A stretch of DNA of 53,502 nucleotides, taken from Miltoncostaea sp050249835. GTDB taxonomy: Bacteria > Actinomycetota > Thermoleophilia > Miltoncostaeales > Miltoncostaeaceae. Made by a program: the position numbers and the translations under genes. This document shows, in pieces, positions 42,773 through 50,969 of the stretch. Below the pieces are notes generated by a model. That model was not told where the DNA came from and searched no databases. It worked only from the letters and a program-made list of their open reading frames with translations. How positions within the stretch are numbered: the first letter of the stretch is position 1; the number at the start of each line of letters is the position of its first letter. The DNA is taken from contig JBFWPT010000025.1 of assembly GCA_050249835.1 (NCBI GenBank), positions 1-53,502 of the forward strand, in the 5' to 3' direction.

Positions 42773-45745
42773 TCAGGCGTGCTGGACGGCGGGCTCCGGC
42801 AGGGTGCCGGCCGCCACCAGGTCGAGCAGCACCTCAACCGTCCGCTGGTGGAACTGGGCCCCGGAGCAGCGGCGCACCTCGGCCACCGCGTCCTCCACGG
42901 ACAGGGGCTCGTGGTACGGGCGCCAGGAGCGCATGACGTCCCAGGCGTCGGCCAGCGCGAGGATGCGGGCGCCGTCGGGGATCGCGTCGCCCGCGAGGGA
43001 GTCGGGGTACCCGCGGCCGTCCCAGCGCTCGTGGTGGCCGCGCACCCAGCTCACCTGCTCCTCGGTGAGCACGTCGGCCACCATCTCCGCGCCGATCTGG
43101 GCGTGGCGCATGATCTCCTCGTACTCCGTGGGCGACAGGCGCTCCGGCTTGAACAGGATCGCGTCGGGCACGCCGATCTTGCCGACGTCGTGCACCAGGC
43201 CGGCCTCGCGCAGGCGCACCAGGCGCTCGGAGTCCCACCCCATCGCGGTGCCGAGCGCGACCGCGAGGTCGGCCACCCGCTCGGAGTGCTCGCGCGTGGA
43301 GGTGTCCTTCGCGTCCACCGCGCGGGCGAGCACGCGGATGCTCTGGAGGGCCTGCAGGCGCTGGAGGCGCTCGGCGCGCTCCTCGGCGGACAGCTCCTCG
43401 ACGACCTCGGGCGAGTAGAGGAACGCGACGTCGCGGCCGTGCTGCTTGGCCCAGTAGAGGGCGCCCTCGGCCAGCCGCAGCAGCTCGCCCGCCGAGCCGC
43501 TCTGGTCCAGGTCGCACACGCCGGCCGACACGGTCACGCGGCCCACGTGGTCGAGCGCCATGCGGGCCACGGCCTCCCGCGCCCGGTCGACCGCCTGCCA
43601 GGCCTCCATCGCCTCGGTCTCGGGCATGAGCCAGGCGATCTCCTCGCCGCCGACACGCGCCACCAGGTCGGTGTCGCGGGCCGCCGCCTGCAGCTCGCGG
43701 GCGATGGCCTGCAGCACGCGATCGCCCGTCTCGTGCCCGTGCTGCTCGTTGACGCGGCGGAAGCGGTCGATGTCCACGAGCGCCAGCGACAGGCTGCGGC
43801 TGTGGCGGCGCGCGCGGGTGACCTCCTGGGCCAGCCGCTCCTGGAAGCCGCGGTGGTTGGCGAGGCCGGTGAGCGGGTCGTTGGCCGACCGCGCCTCGGC
43901 CTCGGCGGCCGTGCGGACGCTCTGGGCGTGCAGGCGGGCGTTGGCCAGGGCGAGGGCCGTCATGCCGGCGAGGCTCTCGGCGGCCGTGCGCTCCCGCGAG
44001 GTGAACGAGCGGGGCTCGGAGAAGCTGAGGAACAGGGCGCCGATCATCCGAGGCGACGCCCCCCGGCGCACCGACGGGTGCTCCAGGCGCAGGCCGATCA
44101 GGGCGCCCGAGCCGAGGGCCTTGGAGACGACCCGCGGCACGGCGGCATCCCCGGCGACGTCGCCGATCAGCATGGTCGCGTCGGCGTGCGCCGCGAGGAG
44201 CTGCCAGACGGGCATCCGCGAGCGGTTGAGGCCGATCGCCGTGCGCAGGAAGGCGCGCCGCTGGGGGTCCTCCTCGGTGGTGCGGACGCCGGAGACCTCC
44301 TCCGCCTCCTCGGAGACGATGTAGCAGGTGGCCCGGTCCGCCCCCAGGGCGCGAACCCCGGCGGCGAGGATGCGGTCGAGGGTCGCGTCCAGGTCGAGGT
44401 CGGTGCGGAACACGCCGGCGATCGCGTCGGCCACGACGCCCTCCCGGGCGTCGGCGGCGGAGATCGCCAGCTCGATCACCTGGGCGAACTCCTGCAGGCG
44501 GGCCTTGTGCCCCTCGCCGAAGAACCCGGCCCGGCGCGAGCCGAGGCGCAGGGAGCCCCACAGCCGCCCCTCGGCGTGGAGGGGGCACACGAGCCCGCCG
44601 CGGACGTCCATCTCGACGTCCCAGGCGGCGAGCGTCGCGGCGTCGATCTCGCGCGATATGTCGTGGATGAGCTCCGGGCGGCCGCTGCGCGCGACCCGCG
44701 CGATGCCCGAGGTGCCGCTCAGCGGGGTCCGCGCGCCGAGCGGCAGCGAATGGGCCCCCTCGGCCTCCCACGAGCCGACCTCGACCGCGTGGTCGCCGTC
44801 GAAGCGGCTGACGCCGGCGGTGTCGGCCCCGAGGAGGGTCCCCGCCTCGCGGGCGGCGTGGGCGAAGACCTCATCCGGCGGGGCGCCGGAGGCGACGACC
44901 GTGGCCAGGCGGCGCAGCGACTCCTGCTCGCGCTCGTGATGCCGCCGGGAGCTGATGTCGCGCGCCAGGGCGACGTAGCCGGTGACCGCGCCGGAGGCGC
45001 TGACGATGGGCGCGATGGTGCGGGCGACGGGGACCGTGCCGCCGTCCCGGCGGACGAAGGTCCAGTCGCGGCCCGGGGCGCCCTCGCGCGCCTGCAGCAG
45101 CAGGGCGTCCAGGCCGGTGCCGACGCCGCTCTCCTCGGCCAGCGCCGCCAGCTCGGCCGGGTCGTGGCCCAGGGTGAGGTCGGCGGTCCCCACCACCTCG
45201 GGCGGCTCGTGCCCGAGCAGGGCGGTGGCGCCCTCACCCCACTCCACCACCGCGCCGTCGGCGTCCGCGATGACCACCGCCATCGCCTTCGCGGCGCGCA
45301 GGACGCCCGTCAGCCGGTCGTTGAGCCCGGTGAAGGCCGCCTCGGCGCGGCGGCGGGCGGCGCGCTCGGCGGCATCGCGGAGCTCCCGCTCCACCGCCAC
45401 CGGCAGGCGCACCAGCTTGTCGACCGTCATGTAGTCCACGGCGCCGGCGCGCATCACCTCGACCGCGGCCGACTCCCCGGGCGTGGTGGAGACGACGATG
45501 CTCGGGACGTCCCGGCCGCGCACCCGGACGGCGCGCAGCACCACCTCGGTCATCGTGATCGGGTCCTCGCAGACCAGGACGATGAGGTCGACCCCGTCGC
45601 CGTCCAGCTCGGCGCCGACCGCGCCCGAACCACGGGCACGGCGCTCGAGCGGCCGCAGGCCGACGGCACCCAGCACCGTCGCGGCCGGGTCCGCCAGCCC
45701 CGCCCGGTCCTCGACCAGAAGGATCCGTCTCGTGAGCTGAGGCAC
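42773..45745 (-). CDS. Multidomain GGDEF / HD-GYP cyclic-di-GMP protein
   Basis: 990 residues from the GTG at 45745 (CGGAGACC before it). Domain order: receiver-like 1-120 (the usual phospho-Asp context is replaced by VLVCEDP, so phosphorylation is doubtful); PAS about 130-260 (TGYVALARDISSRR at its end); GAF about 275-430; second GAF about 440-620; GGDEF about 640-800 with active-type RVGGEEIAWLMPE; HD-GYP about 830-985 with HDVGKIG and HHERWDGRGYP. Both catalytic motifs look intact, so it may both make and break cyclic di-GMP, balanced by ligands on the GAF/PAS modules. No membrane span. It stands alone, with a 252-bp upstream region. Confidence 0.92.
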   Translation of the reverse strand: MPQLTRRILLVEDRAGLADPAATVLGAVGLRPLERRARGSGAVGAELDGDGVDLIVLVCEDPITMTEVVLRAVRVRGRDVPSIVVSTTPGESAAVEVMRAGAVDYMTVDKLVRLPVAVERELRDAAERAARRRAEAAFTGLNDRLTGVLRAAKAMAVVIADADGAVVEWGEGATALLGHEPPEVVGTADLTLGHDPAELAALAEESGVGTGLDALLLQAREGAPGRDWTFVRRDGGTVPVARTIAPIVSASGAVTGYVALARDISSRRHHEREQESLRRLATVVASGAPPDEVFAHAAREAGTLLGADTAGVSRFDGDHAVEVGSWEAEGAHSLPLGARTPLSGTSGIARVARSGRPELIHDISREIDAATLAAWDVEMDVRGGLVCPLHAEGRLWGSLRLGSRRAGFFGEGHKARLQEFAQVIELAISAADAREGVVADAIAGVFRTDLDLDATLDRILAAGVRALGADRATCYIVSEEAEEVSGVRTTEEDPQRRAFLRTAIGLNRSRMPVWQLLAAHADATMLIGDVAGDAAVPRVVSKALGSGALIGLRLEHPSVRRGASPRMIGALFLSFSEPRSFTSRERTAAESLAGMTALALANARLHAQSVRTAAEAEARSANDPLTGLANHRGFQERLAQEVTRARRHSRSLSLALVDIDRFRRVNEQHGHETGDRVLQAIARELQAAARDTDLVARVGGEEIAWLMPETEAMEAWQAVDRAREAVARMALDHVGRVTVSAGVCDLDQSGSAGELLRLAEGALYWAKQHGRDVAFLYSPEVVEELSAEERAERLQRLQALQSIRVLARAVDAKDTSTREHSERVADLAVALGTAMGWDSERLVRLREAGLVHDVGKIGVPDAILFKPERLSPTEYEEIMRHAQIGAEMVADVLTEEQVSWVRGHHERWDGRGYPDSLAGDAIPDGARILALADAWDVMRSWRPYHEPLSVEDAVAEVRRCSGAQFHQRTVEVLLDLVAAGTLPEPAVQHA

Positions 45746-45997
45746 GGTCTCCGAAGCCTTGTGGTTCTCTCCTCTGAACGCAACCCGACGACACCCCGCC
45801 CGTCAGTCGAGATCGCGCCGCCGAAGGTACAGGTGAGGGGTGACGCGTCCGGTGGGTTCCTGCGGTTTCCGGCGATCCCTGAGAGTGGCGCAGAGGGGTC
45901 CGGCGCAGCCGAGCAGAACGGCCCCTGTGCAGGGGTTTCGCCGAAGAGTTCCACTTGGGTCACGGCCCGTGCCCCAAGCGGGACATGGGCCGCGGGG
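45746..45997. other. Intergenic region with two hairpins
   Basis: 252 bp between the CitE-like gene end and the start of the GGDEF/HD-GYP gene, both on the minus strand. No gene is supported. It contains a 35-base inverted repeat at 45949-45983 and a tight stem CCCCTG-TG-CAGGGG at 45922-45935. A promoter for the downstream gene must lie here, but no clear -35/-10 pair stands out. Confidence 0.55.
45949..45983 (-). terminator. 17-bp inverted repeat after the CitE-like gene
   Basis: Arms TTCCACTTGGGTCACGG and CCGTGCCCCAAGCGGGA pair at 14 of 17 positions around a single C. It is 14 bp past the CitE-like stop, so a terminator role is natural, although no T run follows. The left arm repeats the TTCCACTTGGGTCAC unit found in the tandem repeats at 12.8 kb. 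Confidence 0.5.
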
Positions 45998-46918
45998 TCA
46001 GCCCCCGGAGTGGAGCGCTGCGCGGGCGACGAGCATCGCCGCCATGGCCCTCGTGGCCTCGTCGATCATCTCCCCGTCGAGGCGGGCGGCCCCCTCCCCC
46101 GCCGCGGCCGCCGCGGCGTGGGCGTCGAGGATCCTCCGGGCGCGGGCGAGGTCGTCCGGGGAGACCCCGTAGGCGTCGTCGAGCACCGGGATCTGGGAGG
46201 GGTGGATGCTCCATTTGCCGTCGTAGCCCAGGGCGGCGGAGCGGGCGGACGAGGCGCGGAGGCCGTCCTCGTCGCCCAGGCGGGCGTAGGGGCCGTCCAC
46301 GGCCTGCAGCCCGTGGGCCCGGGCGGCGACCAGGACGGTCATGAGGACGTGGTGCCAGCCGTCGCCGGGGTAGCCGGGGAGGGGGTCGCCGATGGCGAGG
46401 TGCGGCATCCCGAGGTCCGAGGCGAGGTCGCCGGGGCCGACGACGAGGGCCTCCATCCGGTCGGGCGCGGCGGCGGCGATCGCGGGGGCGGCCAGGAGGG
46501 AGCGGGCCGACTCCACCTGGGCCTCGATGCCGATGCGCCCCGGCGGCAGGCCCTGCGCGGCCTCCAGGGCGTCGAGGAGAGCGGAGGTCGCGACGACGTC
46601 GGCCGGATCGTCCACCTTCGGCAGCACGACGACGTCGATCGCCGCGCCGGCGGCCGCGAGCACCGCCTCCAGGTCGCCGCGGTGGTGGGGGCCGCCGGCG
46701 GCGTTCACCCGCACGGCGACGGTCCGCGCGCGCAGACCGCCGGCGGCGGCCGCGGCCACGGCGGCCCGGGCGTCGTCGCCCTTGCGGCCCTCGGCGACGG
46801 AGTCCTCCAGGTCGAGGATCACCTCGTCCGCCGCCAGCCCCGCGGCCTTCGCCAGCATCCGCGGGCTCGTGCCGGGCACCACGTGGCAGGAGCGCCGCGC
46901 CCGCGGGGGCCGCGCCAC
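45998..46918 (-). CDS. HpcH/HpaI-family lyase, CitE-like (CoA-ester lyase)
   Basis: 306 residues from the GTG at 46918, two bases after the HerA-like stop. TIM-barrel lyase of the citrate lyase beta / malyl-CoA lyase group. Landmarks: DEVILDLEDSVAEGRK (metal-site Glu/Asp), RTVAVRVNAAGGPHHRGDLE, VVVLPKVDDPADV, IGIEAQVESARSLLAAP (catalytic Glu), VVGPGDLASDLGMP and the C-terminal GKWSIHPSQIPVLDDAY. Stand-alone CitE-like proteins (CitE, Mcl, Clybl-like) act on 3-hydroxy-acyl-CoA esters such as malyl-CoA or citramalyl-CoA. Citrate-lyase alpha and gamma subunits are absent, so it is not a true citrate lyase. Last gene of a three-gene minus-strand unit. Confidence 0.87.
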   Translation of the reverse strand: MARPPRARRSCHVVPGTSPRMLAKAAGLAADEVILDLEDSVAEGRKGDDARAAVAAAAAGGLRARTVAVRVNAAGGPHHRGDLEAVLAAAGAAIDVVVLPKVDDPADVVATSALLDALEAAQGLPPGRIGIEAQVESARSLLAAPAIAAAAPDRMEALVVGPGDLASDLGMPHLAIGDPLPGYPGDGWHHVLMTVLVAARAHGLQAVDGPYARLGDEDGLRASSARSAALGYDGKWSIHPSQIPVLDDAYGVSPDDLARARRILDAHAAAAAAGEGAARLDGEMIDEATRAMAAMLVARAALHSGG

Positions 46919-46920
46919 GG

Positions 46921-48450
46921 TCAGCGCCTGCGGCCGCGCAGCATCCCGAACACGCCGCGCATCACCTCGCGCACCACCTGCTTGCCGACGCTGGAGCCGA
47001 GCACGTCCTGCACCTGCCCGGCCAGCGTGTCGTCGGGCGGGGGCTTCCGCGGCGCGGGCGGGGCGGGCCGGGCGCGCTCGCGCACCTCCTCCACCTTCGC
47101 GGCGTCCCCGTCCAGGCGCGCCTCCAGCATCTCGGCGGCGCTGTCGCGGTCCACCTTGGTCGCGTAGCGCGGGCCGAGCGGCGACGCCGCGATGATCCCG
47201 GCGCGCTCCTCCGGCGTGAGCGGCGTCATGCGCGACGCCGGCGGGTAGAGCCGGGTCGCCGCCACCGGGGTCGGCACGCCGCGGTCGTCGAGCACCGTGA
47301 CGGCCGCCTCGCCGACGCCGAGCGACTGCAGCGTCTCCCCCAGGTCGTAGTGCTCCGTGATCGGGAACGTCTCCACCGCCGTCTTCAGCGCCCGCGCGTC
47401 CTTCGGCGTGAACGCGCGCACCGCGTGCTGCACGCGGTGGCCGAGCTGGGCCAGCACGGCGTCCGGCACGTCGGTGGGGAGCTGGGTGACGAAGAAGACG
47501 CCGACGCCCTTCGACCGGATCAGCCGCACGGTCTGGGACACCGCGTCCAGGAAGGCCTCCGACGCGTCGTCGAACAGCAGGTGGGCCTCGTCGAAGAAGA
47601 AGACGAGCACCGGCTTGTCCGGGTCGCCCACCTCGGGCAGCCGCTCGAAGAGCTCCGCCAGGACGTACATCAGGAAGGTCGAGAACAGCTTCGGCTGCCG
47701 CGCCACCGACACCAGGTCGAGCACGGACACGATCCCCCGCCCGTCCGGGGCCGTCCGCAGCAGGTCCATCACGTCGAAGGCCGGCTCGCCGAAGAAGACG
47801 TCGCCGCCCTCCGACTCGAGCTGCGACACCTTCCGCAGGATCACCCCGGCCGTCGCCGTCGAGATCCCCCCGAGCGCCTTCAGCTCCGGCTTGCCCGGCC
47901 CGGTGAGGTAGGCCAGCGCGGCGCGCAGGTCCTCCAGGTCGATGAGCGGGAGCCCCTTCTCGTCGCAGAAGCGGAAGATGAGGCCGAGGCTCGACTCCTG
48001 GGTGTCGTTGAGCGAGAGCACCTTCGACAGCAGCACCGGGCCGAACTCGGTGACCGTCGCGCGCAGGGCGACCCCGTTCTCGCCGGTCAGCGACAGCAGC
48101 TCCACCGGGCAGCCCGCCGGGCTCCACGTCGTCGCCAGCTCCGTCGCCCGCGCGGTGATCTTCTCCCCCGGCTCGCCGGGCGCGCCGATGCCCGCCAGGT
48201 CGCCCTTCATGTCGGCGGCGAACACCGGGCAGCCGGCGTGGGCGGCCTGCTCGGCGATGAGCTGGAGGGTGCGCGTCTTGCCCGTGCCGGTCGCCCCCGC
48301 GATGAGCCCGTGGCGGTTGAGGAACCCGAGCGGGATCCCGACCTCCACCGCGGTGTCCGGGGCCGCCGGGTCGAGGAAGGGCCGGCCGATGCGCACCGTG
48401 GGGCCGGTGAGCGCGTACCCCGCCGCCATGTCGTCGTGGAAGGCGCTCAC
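46921..48450 (-). CDS. HerA-like / DUF853 ATPase (YjgR-like)
   Basis: 509 residues from the GTG at 48450. Walker A is LIAGATGTGKTRTLQLIAEQ (about residue 40) and Walker B VLVFFFDEAHLLFDD (about 270), with the arginine-finger region KGVGVFFVTQLPTDVPDAVL. Other family text includes FAADMKGDLAGIGAPGE and SSLGLIFRFCDEKGLPLIDL. DUF853/YjgR proteins are hexameric AAA+-like ATPases of the HerA/FtsK superfamily with no settled job. The C-terminus is Pro-rich and basic. The start overlaps the end of the oxidoreductase; this joint lies in the 127-bp stretch that is duplicated around the assembly gap, but the gene itself is complete on the left contig. Confidence 0.9.
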   Translation of the reverse strand: MSAFHDDMAAGYALTGPTVRIGRPFLDPAAPDTAVEVGIPLGFLNRHGLIAGATGTGKTRTLQLIAEQAAHAGCPVFAADMKGDLAGIGAPGEPGEKITARATELATTWSPAGCPVELLSLTGENGVALRATVTEFGPVLLSKVLSLNDTQESSLGLIFRFCDEKGLPLIDLEDLRAALAYLTGPGKPELKALGGISTATAGVILRKVSQLESEGGDVFFGEPAFDVMDLLRTAPDGRGIVSVLDLVSVARQPKLFSTFLMYVLAELFERLPEVGDPDKPVLVFFFDEAHLLFDDASEAFLDAVSQTVRLIRSKGVGVFFVTQLPTDVPDAVLAQLGHRVQHAVRAFTPKDARALKTAVETFPITEHYDLGETLQSLGVGEAAVTVLDDRGVPTPVAATRLYPPASRMTPLTPEERAGIIAASPLGPRYATKVDRDSAAEMLEARLDGDAAKVEEVRERARPAPPAPRKPPPDDTLAGQVQDVLGSSVGKQVVREVMRGVFGMLRGRRR

Positions 48451-48545
48451 CGCGGGTCGACCGCCGCCTTGATGCCCCCGGCGCCGGACGCCTGGCGCGC
48501 CCACGCGGCCGGGCCCTCCCCCAGCGGGACCGTCTCCACCAGCAT
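48419..48545. repeat. 127-bp contig-end duplicate, left copy
   Basis: Identical to 48646-48772. It covers the first bases of the HerA-like gene and the last 99 bases of the oxidoreductase gene. The length, 127, is the same as at the 6.8-kb gap. Confidence 0.9.
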
Positions 48546-48645
48546 NNNNNNNNNNNNNNNNNNNNNNNNNNNNNNNNNNNNNNNNNNNNNNNNNNNNNNN
48601 NNNNNNNNNNNNNNNNNNNNNNNNNNNNNNNNNNNNNNNNNNNNN
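48546..48645. other. Assembly gap (100 N)
   Basis: One hundred undetermined bases between two contigs whose ends are the same 127 bp. The real sequence probably has neither gap nor duplicate. Confidence 0.95.
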
Positions 48646-48772
48646 CCCGCCGCCATGTCGTCGTGGAAGGCGCTCACCGCGGGTCGACCGCCGCCTTGAT
48701 GCCCCCGGCGCCGGACGCCTGGCGCGCCCACGCGGCCGGGCCCTCCCCCAGCGGGACCGTCTCCACCAGCAT
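48646..48772. repeat. 127-bp contig-end duplicate, right copy
   Basis: Exact copy of 48419-48545. It contains a second, non-functional beginning of the HerA-like gene (GTG at 48677). Annotation of a fragment here would be an artefact. Confidence 0.9.
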
Positions 48773-49621
48773 CGCCACCTCTCCCTCGAGCGCCGCCGCC
48801 GCGATCTCCGCGTACGCCGACCGGACCCGGGCGGGGTCCTCCACCAGCACCGAGAAGCCCCGGATGTCGAGGAGCCCGAAGCGGAGCGCGGCCGCCGCGA
48901 CGTCCGCCACCGGCGACTCGGCGTTGCCCACCTGCACCAGCCGCCCGCGCGGCGAGAGGCACGACAGGGCCGCCACGGCCGACGCGCCCCAGAGCGGGTC
49001 GATCACGAGGTCGGCGCCGTCCGGGCACTCGGCGCGGAGGGCCTCGGCCAGGCCGTCGCCCGTGGCCACCGCCGCGTCGGCGCCGAGCACCAGCGCGCGC
49101 TCGCGGCCCCCGGCGCTGCGGGCCGCGGCCACGACGCGCCCGGCGCCGGCCGACCGCGCCGCCTGGACCGCCACCTGCCCCACGGCGCCGCCGGCGCCCA
49201 GCACCACCACCGTCTCGCCGGGGACGAGGGCGCCCCGGTCCAGCACGGGCATCCACCCGGCCAGACCGGCGATGCCGAGCGCCACCGCGAGGTCGTCGCC
49301 GACCCCCTCCGGCACCGGCACCAGCTTGTCGTCCGGGACGACGGCGACCTCGGCGCAGCCGCCGGTGAGGCCGATGCCCCACACGCGCGTGCCGGGGGGC
49401 AGCATCTCGGAGCGGAGCACCTCCCCCACCACCTCGGCCCCGGGCACGTAGGGCGGGCTCGGGACCGGCAGCGGGAACCGCCCGGAGGCGATGGCGAGAT
49501 CGACCGGGTTGATGGCCGCCCGCGACACCTGCACGAGGGCGTCGCCCGGCCCCGGCTCGGGTGGGGGAAGGTCGGCCGCGACGGGCGCCGCTCCGGCCTC
49601 CGCGATGCTCAGCGCGCGCAC
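48674..49621 (-). CDS. Zinc-independent MDR oxidoreductase (quinone reductase type)
   Basis: 315 residues from the ATG at 49621, complete on the right contig. Medium-chain reductase with GroES-like N-domain (SRAAINPVDLAIASGRFPLP, PPYVPGAEVVGEVL) and a Rossmann domain with VVVLGAGGAVGQVAVQAARS (NADPH site). It lacks the Cys/His set for catalytic or structural zinc, so it is of the quinone oxidoreductase / zeta-crystallin type. Substrate unknown. Once the assembly duplicate is removed, its TGA overlaps the GTG of the HerA-like gene, making a unit oxidoreductase, ATPase, CitE-like lyase. Confidence 0.88.
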   Translation of the reverse strand: MRALSIAEAGAAPVAADLPPPEPGPGDALVQVSRAAINPVDLAIASGRFPLPVPSPPYVPGAEVVGEVLRSEMLPPGTRVWGIGLTGGCAEVAVVPDDKLVPVPEGVGDDLAVALGIAGLAGWMPVLDRGALVPGETVVVLGAGGAVGQVAVQAARSAGAGRVVAAARSAGGRERALVLGADAAVATGDGLAEALRAECPDGADLVIDPLWGASAVAALSCLSPRGRLVQVGNAESPVADVAAAALRFGLLDIRGFSVLVEDPARVRSAYAEIAAAALEGEVAMLVETVPLGEGPAAWARQASGAGGIKAAVDPR

Positions 49622-49719
49622 CGCGCGAGGCTACAGGGCGCCCGCCGGTACCAGCCCGGTGGTGGCATGTTGGCCTCAGGGCCAAAGGCGGGCCCGATTT
49701 CGGCGCTCACACTGGCCCT

Positions 49720-49902
49720 ATGAACCAGAGCACCCACAGCGGCAGCGACGGAGTCTGGGTCCCCTGCGGCACCTGCTGGGGCCAGCGGCGGGTCTACCGG
49801 GCCACCGGCGACGGCGTCCTGGCCGCCCACACCTGCCCCACCTGCATGGGGCTGGGCGAGCGCCTCACCGGCGGCGACCAGGTCCACGCGCAGGCCGCCT
49901 GA
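49720..49902 (+). CDS. Small zinc-finger protein with two CxxCxG knuckles
   Basis: 60 residues from the ATG at 49720, divergent from the oxidoreductase. The two cysteine knuckles are CGTCWGQRR (about residue 16) and CPTCMGLGER (about residue 39), the CxxCxGxG form of a DnaJ-type zinc-binding pair, joined by a short beta hairpin (VYRATGDGVLAAHT). Small single-pair proteins of this kind are common and uncharacterised in actinobacteria. No strong ribosome site precedes the start, so it may be leaderless. Confidence 0.7.
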   Translation: MNQSTHSGSDGVWVPCGTCWGQRRVYRATGDGVLAAHTCPTCMGLGERLTGGDQVHAQAA

Positions 49903-49920
49903 CGGCGGTCCGGCGGAGCG

Positions 49921-50046
49921 CTAGTGGCGCTTGCGCCGGCTCCGGTTCTCGGGGCGCATGGGGCACCCGGCGCAGAGGCGCTTGCTCTCGCAGCAGCGCT
50001 TCTTGACCTTGATCTTCTTCTTCTTCGCCGCCACGCCGGACGGCAT
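49921..50046 (-). CDS. Small Lys/Arg-rich Cys protein (CC-x5-C-x2-C)
   Basis: 41 residues on the minus strand: MPSGVAAKKKKIKV, then KKRCCESKRLCAGCPMRPE, ending in SRRKRH. Four cysteines in the pattern CC-x5-C-x2-CP could hold one zinc or iron, and the rest is strongly basic, as for a nucleic-acid-binding or ribosome-associated peptide. I recall short actinobacterial hypothetical proteins with similar KxCC...CxxCP text but cannot check this. It sits tail to tail with the 60-residue zinc protein (18 bp between). Codon third positions are G/C in almost every codon, which supports coding. Confidence 0.6.
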   Translation of the reverse strand: MPSGVAAKKKKIKVKKRCCESKRLCAGCPMRPENRSRRKRH

Positions 50047-50100
50047 CCTAGCGACCGAACGGCACCTCTGAGGGACGCCGAACGGCGCGAAGGACGGTTG

Positions 50101-50196
50101 TCAGCCCCCGAGGCCGAGCAACCACCCCATCGTCAGCACGGCGATGCCGAGCAGGCCGATGAGGATCGGCGCGAGGTGGGGGTGCAGGCGGCTCAT
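50101..50196 (-). CDS. 31-residue single-span membrane peptide
   Basis: The frame from the ATG at 50196 reads MSRLHPHLAPILIGLL then GIAVLTMGWLLGLGG and stop. One membrane helix spans about residues 10-28. GGAGA lies six bases before the ATG, a good ribosome site, and the frame has strong G/C third-position bias. Small proteins of this size are usually missed. It is divergent from the MgtC-like gene, which is also a membrane protein, but a link is only guessed. Confidence 0.55.
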   Translation of the reverse strand: MSRLHPHLAPILIGLLGIAVLTMGWLLGLGG

Positions 50197-50291
50197 GGCG
50201 GTCTCCGTGGAGCGGGCGTGTGGTCCCGGCCTTCGACGCGCCGCCGCCCGCCCCTGCCGCGCCGTCTGACCGGGGCGCGAGGATACGTCCG

Positions 50292-50969
50292 ATGGGCCCG
50301 ACCATCGACACCTGGGACCTCTTCGCCCGCGTCGGCATGGCCGTCGCCCTGGGCGTGCTGATCGGGCTCGAGCGGGAGATCCGCGGGCAGCCGGCCGGGC
50401 TGCGCACCCACGCCCTCGTCGCGACCGGCGCCGCGGTCTTCACCCTGGTCGGCGCGTACGGCTTCGACGAGATCGCCCGCAGCAGCAACGTCGACCCCAC
50501 CCGCGTCGCGGCCCAGGTCGCGACCGGCATCGGCTTCATCGGCGCGGGCGCCATCCTGAAGATCGGCCTCAACGTCCGCGGCCTCACGACGGCCGCGACG
50601 CTCTGGATGGCGGCGGCCCTCGGCGTGACGGCGGGGGCCGGCTTCTACCGGCTCGCCCTGGCCGGCGCCGTCGCCGTGCTGGTGGTGGTCGTCGGGCTCG
50701 GGTTCGTGAAGACCCTCGGCCGGGGCGCCGTGGTGGAGGTCGACTACGCGGTGGGCCGGGGCGGCCTGACGCGCATCCTCACCGTCCTGGACGACGCGGG
50801 GGCCGACCCCGGGCACGTCAAGGTGTCGGAGGACGCCGCCGACCCGGATGCCCTGCGCACGGTCTCGATCCGCACCCAGATCCGGGACGCCCCGCACTTC
50901 GAGACCGTGGCGGCGCACCTGCGGGAGATACCGGAGGTCGCCGCGGTGCGCTGGGAGCGCGACACCTGA
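50292..50969 (+). CDS. MgtC/SapB-family membrane protein
   Basis: 225 residues from the ATG at 50292. Four to five membrane spans in the first 140 residues with the family text VALGVLIGLEREIRGQPAGL, RTHALVATGAAVFTLV, VATGIGFIGAGAILK and VRGLTTAATLWMAAALG. The C-terminal 85 residues form an ACT-like soluble domain (LTRILTVLDDAGADP). MgtC proteins modulate magnesium or ATP homeostasis; this longer form with the soluble tail is common outside enterobacteria. Its stop overlaps the CTG start of the methyltransferase. Confidence 0.9.
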   Translation: MGPTIDTWDLFARVGMAVALGVLIGLEREIRGQPAGLRTHALVATGAAVFTLVGAYGFDEIARSSNVDPTRVAAQVATGIGFIGAGAILKIGLNVRGLTTAATLWMAAALGVTAGAGFYRLALAGAVAVLVVVVGLGFVKTLGRGAVVEVDYAVGRGGLTRILTVLDDAGADPGHVKVSEDAADPDALRTVSIRTQIRDAPHFETVAAHLREIPEVAAVRWERDT

